Positions 6,205 to 8,231 of a DNA stretch of 8,231 nt are shown here, in pieces. A program made the position numbers and the translations under genes. The stretch's first letter is position 1, and each line of letters opens with the position of its first letter. Under the pieces are notes generated by a model, which worked only from the letters and a program-made list of their open reading frames with translations, did not search any database and was not told the origin of the DNA. Source of the DNA: Elusimicrobiota bacterium (GTDB taxonomy: Bacteria; Elusimicrobiota; Elusimicrobia; UBA1565; UBA9628); contig JAGWMT010000134.1 in NCBI GenBank assembly GCA_028871595.1, positions 1-8,231 on the forward strand, in the 5' to 3' direction.

Positions 6205-6827
6205 AATCACTTCTTCTGTCGCTGGCGCTGTCGGGCGGGGACTGGGTCATCTGGGGGCTGGCGGCGGCGTCCATCGCCGCGTTGGCCGCGATCATCGACC
6301 GTTTCCGCCTGCTGAAGGAGGAGGCGGCCGCGCTGTCCGGTCTGCGCGCGCCTTTCCTGCTGGCCCTTACCGAGGACGACCTGGCCGCGGCCCGTAAGGC
6401 GCTGGACGCGCATCCGGGCTGCTCGGCGCGCGCGCTGACCGAGATGCTGGACGGCCTGCCGCGCGGTCCCGAGGCCGCCGGCGAGCTGTTCCTGGCCGCG
6501 CTCTCCGACGAGCGCCGCCGCCTGGAGCGCCGCTTGCTTCTGCTCGGCACTTTGGGCAACAACGCCCCGTTCATCGGCCTGTTCGGAACCGTGTTGGGCG
6601 TGATCAAGGCCTTTCACGACCTGGCGCAGAGCGGCGCCGGCCCCGAGGTGGTCATGGTCGGCCTTTCCGAGGCGCTCGTCGCCACCGCCGTGGGCCTGCT
6701 GGTCGCGCTGCCGTGCGTGTTCGCCTTCAACGCGCTCACCAAGCGCGTCAAAGATCTGGCGAGCGAGACAGAGGCGCTGGGCCGCCGTCTCGGCGCGTCC
6801 GCCCGGACCGAGCCCAAGCGCCGCTAG
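6201..6827 (+). CDS. exbB: ExbB/TolQ family proton channel subunit
   Basis: Inner-membrane motor subunit of the MotA/TolQ/ExbB family. With ExbD it uses proton flow to energise TonB. The 208 residues show three membrane segments in the expected layout: helix 1 about 14-33, a cytoplasmic loop about 35-113, helix 2 about 114-138 with LGNNAPFIGLFGTVLGVIKAF (118-138), and helix 3 about 155-177 with EALVATAVGLLVALP (157-171). The GTVLG motif and the polar threonines lining the channel (for example T130 and T162) are conserved. The start at 6201 overlaps the lipoprotein stop, with AAGGA a few bases before it. exbD follows after 8 bp. The gene order and the TonB downstream favour ExbB over TolQ, although the family motif alone does not distinguish them. 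Confidence 0.93.
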   Translation: MKSLLLSLALSGGDWVIWGLAAASIAALAAIIDRFRLLKEEAAALSGLRAPFLLALTEDDLAAARKALDAHPGCSARALTEMLDGLPRGPEAAGELFLAALSDERRRLERRLLLLGTLGNNAPFIGLFGTVLGVIKAFHDLAQSGAGPEVVMVGLSEALVATAVGLLVALPCVFAFNALTKRVKDLASETEALGRRLGASARTEPKRR

Positions 6828-6830
6828 GAG
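6827..6830 (+). promoter_or_regulatory. Ribosome binding site that sets the GTG start of exbD
   Basis: GGAG begins in the last base of the exbB stop codon and lies five bases before GTG 6836. It is the evidence for a GTG start rather than a much longer frame overlapping exbB. Confidence 0.75.
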
Positions 6831-6835
6831 AAAAC

Positions 6836-7237
6836 GTGCACGCGTCCGACGACGGCGGCGGCGAGATCACCGGGATCAACGTCACCCCTTTGGTGGACGT
6901 GATCCTGGTCATCCTGATCATCTTCATGGCCACCGCGCCGATGATCGCCCGCCGCGCCTTGAAGCTGGAATTGCCGAAGGCCGCCCATAACGAGAAGGCC
7001 GCCACCGACGCGCTGCCCATCGCCTTCGACGCGGCGCGCCGGCTGACCTTGTCCGGCAAGACCGTCACGCTCGACCAGCTCAAGCGCGCGCTGGAACTGG
7101 CGGTGGGGGCCAACGGCAACCAGGCCGTGACCGTGTCCGCGGACCGGACCCTGCCATACGGCGACGTCGCCGAATTGCTGGATTCCATCCGGGCGGCGGG
7201 GGTGCGCAAGGTCGGGCTGGAGGTCGTGCGCAAATGA
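6836..7237 (+). CDS. exbD: ExbD/TolR family motor subunit
   Basis: A 133-residue bitopic inner-membrane protein that works inside the ExbB channel. The signature TGINVTPLVDVILVILIIFM (12-31) contains the essential membrane aspartate, D21, equivalent to D25 of E. coli ExbD, which is thought to carry the protons. One helix (about 18-36) is followed by a periplasmic domain with the usual ending pattern: VTVSADRTLPYGDVAELLDSIRAAGVRKVGL (98-128). The GTG start at 6836 is supported by GGAG five bases upstream; frame-compatible codons further upstream lie deep in exbB and would remove the typical short N-terminus. The stop overlaps the tonB start (ATGA at 7234-7237). All expected key residues are present. 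Confidence 0.94.
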   Translation: MHASDDGGGEITGINVTPLVDVILVILIIFMATAPMIARRALKLELPKAAHNEKAATDALPIAFDAARRLTLSGKTVTLDQLKRALELAVGANGNQAVTVSADRTLPYGDVAELLDSIRAAGVRKVGLEVVRK

Positions 7238-8028
7238 CCCGAGCGCCGGAGGCGCCGCCGTACTCGCGCTCCCTGGCCGCCTCGGCCGCGGCGCACGCCG
7301 CCCTCCTGGCGCTGCTGCTGCTTCTGCCCAAGGTTTTGGGCTGGCTGACGTCGCCCCCGCCTCCGCCCGTCGAAATCGAGATCACCAGCCCCTTCCTGGG
7401 CGACGGGCCTCCGAAGCTGGGCGCGCCGAAGGCGTTCACGCCGGGCAAGCCCGCGGCCGTCAACGCGACGGCGGCTCCGCCGGAGGCCGTGAAGCCGCCG
7501 CCGGTTCCGGTCAAGGCGCCGGAGCCGCCCAAGGATTGGGTGCTGCCCGGGCCGAGCGCCAAGGTCGTGGAGGTCAAGACCGTCCCGGCGGCGACCGGCT
7601 CGACCAAGGGCGAAGGGACCGTCACCACGCCCGGCGGCGCCGAGGGCGGGGAGGGCACCGCCGCCAAGGTCGGCGGCTCCGGCGAAGGCTCCGACGAGGG
7701 CGTGATCGGCGGCCACGGCCATGGCGGCACGCCGCTTCTGGCTTTCCCGAAGCTCCTGAACCGCGACGAGGTTCTGGCCAATCTGCGCCGCTTCTATCCG
7801 GAGTCCGAACGCCGCGCGGGGCGCGAGGCCGACGTTCTGGTCATGATCCACATCGGCGCGGACGGCAACGTGGGCGACGTGGACTTGTCGCGCAGCTCCG
7901 GCCCCGCGTTCGACGAGGCGGCCCGCAAGGTGGGACGACTGATGCGGTTCTCGCCCGCCATCGGCCTGGACGGCCGTCCCGTCCGGGTGCGCCTGCCGCA
8001 GCCCATCCAGTTCCGCCTGACGCAGTAA
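7234..8028 (+). CDS. tonB: TonB family energy transducer
   Basis: A 264-residue periplasm-spanning protein that transmits force from ExbB-ExbD to outer-membrane partners. The N-terminal anchor (about 14-38) carries the TonB motif S17-x3-H21, which couples it to the motor. A proline-rich segment follows (about 41-105, starting with PPPPP at 41-45), then a glycine-rich stretch (about 122-165, ending GGHGHGG). The C-terminal domain (about 185-262) is the TonB_C fold: RRFYPESERRAG, ADVLVMIHIGADGNVGDV, SSGPAFDEAARK, LMRFSPA and the terminal PIQFRL. The start overlaps the exbD stop, so the two are translationally coupled. The glycine-rich second half of the linker is less usual than the long Pro-Glu/Pro-Lys linker of E. 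coli TonB. A TolA-like role is less likely given the TonB_C ending. Confidence 0.93.
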   Translation: MTRAPEAPPYSRSLAASAAAHAALLALLLLLPKVLGWLTSPPPPPVEIEITSPFLGDGPPKLGAPKAFTPGKPAAVNATAAPPEAVKPPPVPVKAPEPPKDWVLPGPSAKVVEVKTVPAATGSTKGEGTVTTPGGAEGGEGTAAKVGGSGEGSDEGVIGGHGHGGTPLLAFPKLLNRDEVLANLRRFYPESERRAGREADVLVMIHIGADGNVGDVDLSRSSGPAFDEAARKVGRLMRFSPAIGLDGRPVRVRLPQPIQFRLTQ

Positions 8029-8036
8029 CCGGGGGA

Positions 8037-8231
8037 CTAGGAGGCGTTCTTGGCGCCGCGCTGATTGGCCACGACGCGCAGTACGTCCTCGCCGTAGCGC
8101 GTCTTCTTCAATTCGGACAGGGGCGCGAGCGGGTCGCCGCCGGGGCGGACGGCGTGGGCGGCGATCTGACGCATGGAGTCCGTGGACAGGATCACGACGG
8201 GCTCCACCTTGTCGCGCTCGCCGCGTTCCTT
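8037..8231 (-). CDS. C-terminal end of an unidentified protein (5' end outside window)
   Basis: Minus-strand frame open from the window edge to TAG at 8037-8039, giving the last 64 residues of a protein. It reads KERGERDKVEPVVILSTDSM, then RQIAAHAVRPGGDPL, then APLSELKKTRYGEDVLRVVA and NQRGAKNAS. The composition is ordinary for a soluble protein: a beta-strand-like PVVILST followed by two helix-like stretches. I do not recognise the family. Its end lies 8 bp from the tonB stop, so the two genes converge with no room for a terminator between them. Opposite-strand frames over this stretch are not convincing. That it is a real gene is inferred from balanced composition and tight convergent spacing; its function is unknown. 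Confidence 0.65.
   Translation of the reverse strand, partial: KERGERDKVEPVVILSTDSMRQIAAHAVRPGGDPLAPLSELKKTRYGEDVLRVVANQRGAKNAS

Noticed and set aside
4504..6210. 568-codon minus-strand open frame opposite the lipoprotein gene
   Set aside because: The composition (His, Gln, Val, Arg, Ala) is that of an antisense shadow; the + strand frame has a lipobox, internal repeats and operon spacing.
6201..8028. TolQ-TolR-TolA set
   Set aside because: No tolB or pal neighbour, and the third protein has the SxxxH anchor and a TonB_C ending (PIQFRL) rather than a long TolA helix.
1..8231. CRISPR arrays, tRNA or rRNA genes, insertion sequences, prophage or integrase signals
   Set aside because: No regularly spaced repeats, cloverleaf-like segments, transposase-like frames or terminal inverted repeats were seen on reading both strands.

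Overview
The window is GC-rich bacterial DNA with almost no non-coding space. It encodes a TonB/ExbB/ExbD energy-transducing set and a lipoprotein with a lipobox, so the host is very probably a diderm (Gram-negative-type) bacterium. No phylogenetic marker settles the lineage. A GC-rich environmental group such as Elusimicrobiota is only an impression from gene style, not a result.

Left block (1-4164, + strand) is a tightly packed run of five genes: the C-terminal part of hemE (uroporphyrinogen decarboxylase), a HemY-type porphyrinogen oxidase, an MgtC/SapB-family membrane protein, rlmN (dual rRNA/tRNA adenine C2 methyltransferase) and a small GAF-like protein. Neighbouring genes overlap (ATGA start-stop overlaps at 576 and 3673, a 20-base overlap at 1996) or are separated by one base, so they are probably one transcript. 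The first two genes belong to heme synthesis; the others have no obvious link to it.

Middle (4165-4521) is the only sizeable stretch without a clear intact gene. Its minus strand carries what looks like a small protein frame ending 7 bp from the GAF-like gene. That frame is intact only if a 23-bp segment between two 11-bp direct repeats is ignored, and the same segment creates a perfect 11-bp inverted repeat. An AT-rich patch at about 4441-4470 and a second one at 4507-4516 are the likely promoter area for the right block.

Right block (4522-8028, + strand) is a compact four-gene unit: a 560-residue lipoprotein with two HEAT-like halves, exbB, exbD and tonB, again joined by ATGA overlaps or an 8-bp gap. 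ExbB-ExbD form the proton-driven motor in the inner membrane and TonB carries the force across the periplasm to outer-membrane partners. No TonB-dependent receptor is present. However, the linker between the two halves of the lipoprotein contains a sequence very like a TonB box (DPLVVTAPR). This suggests that the lipoprotein itself could be a TonB client or regulator, and it is the most interesting observation here.

The right edge (8037-8231) holds the C-terminal end of an unidentified minus-strand gene that converges on tonB with an 8-bp gap.
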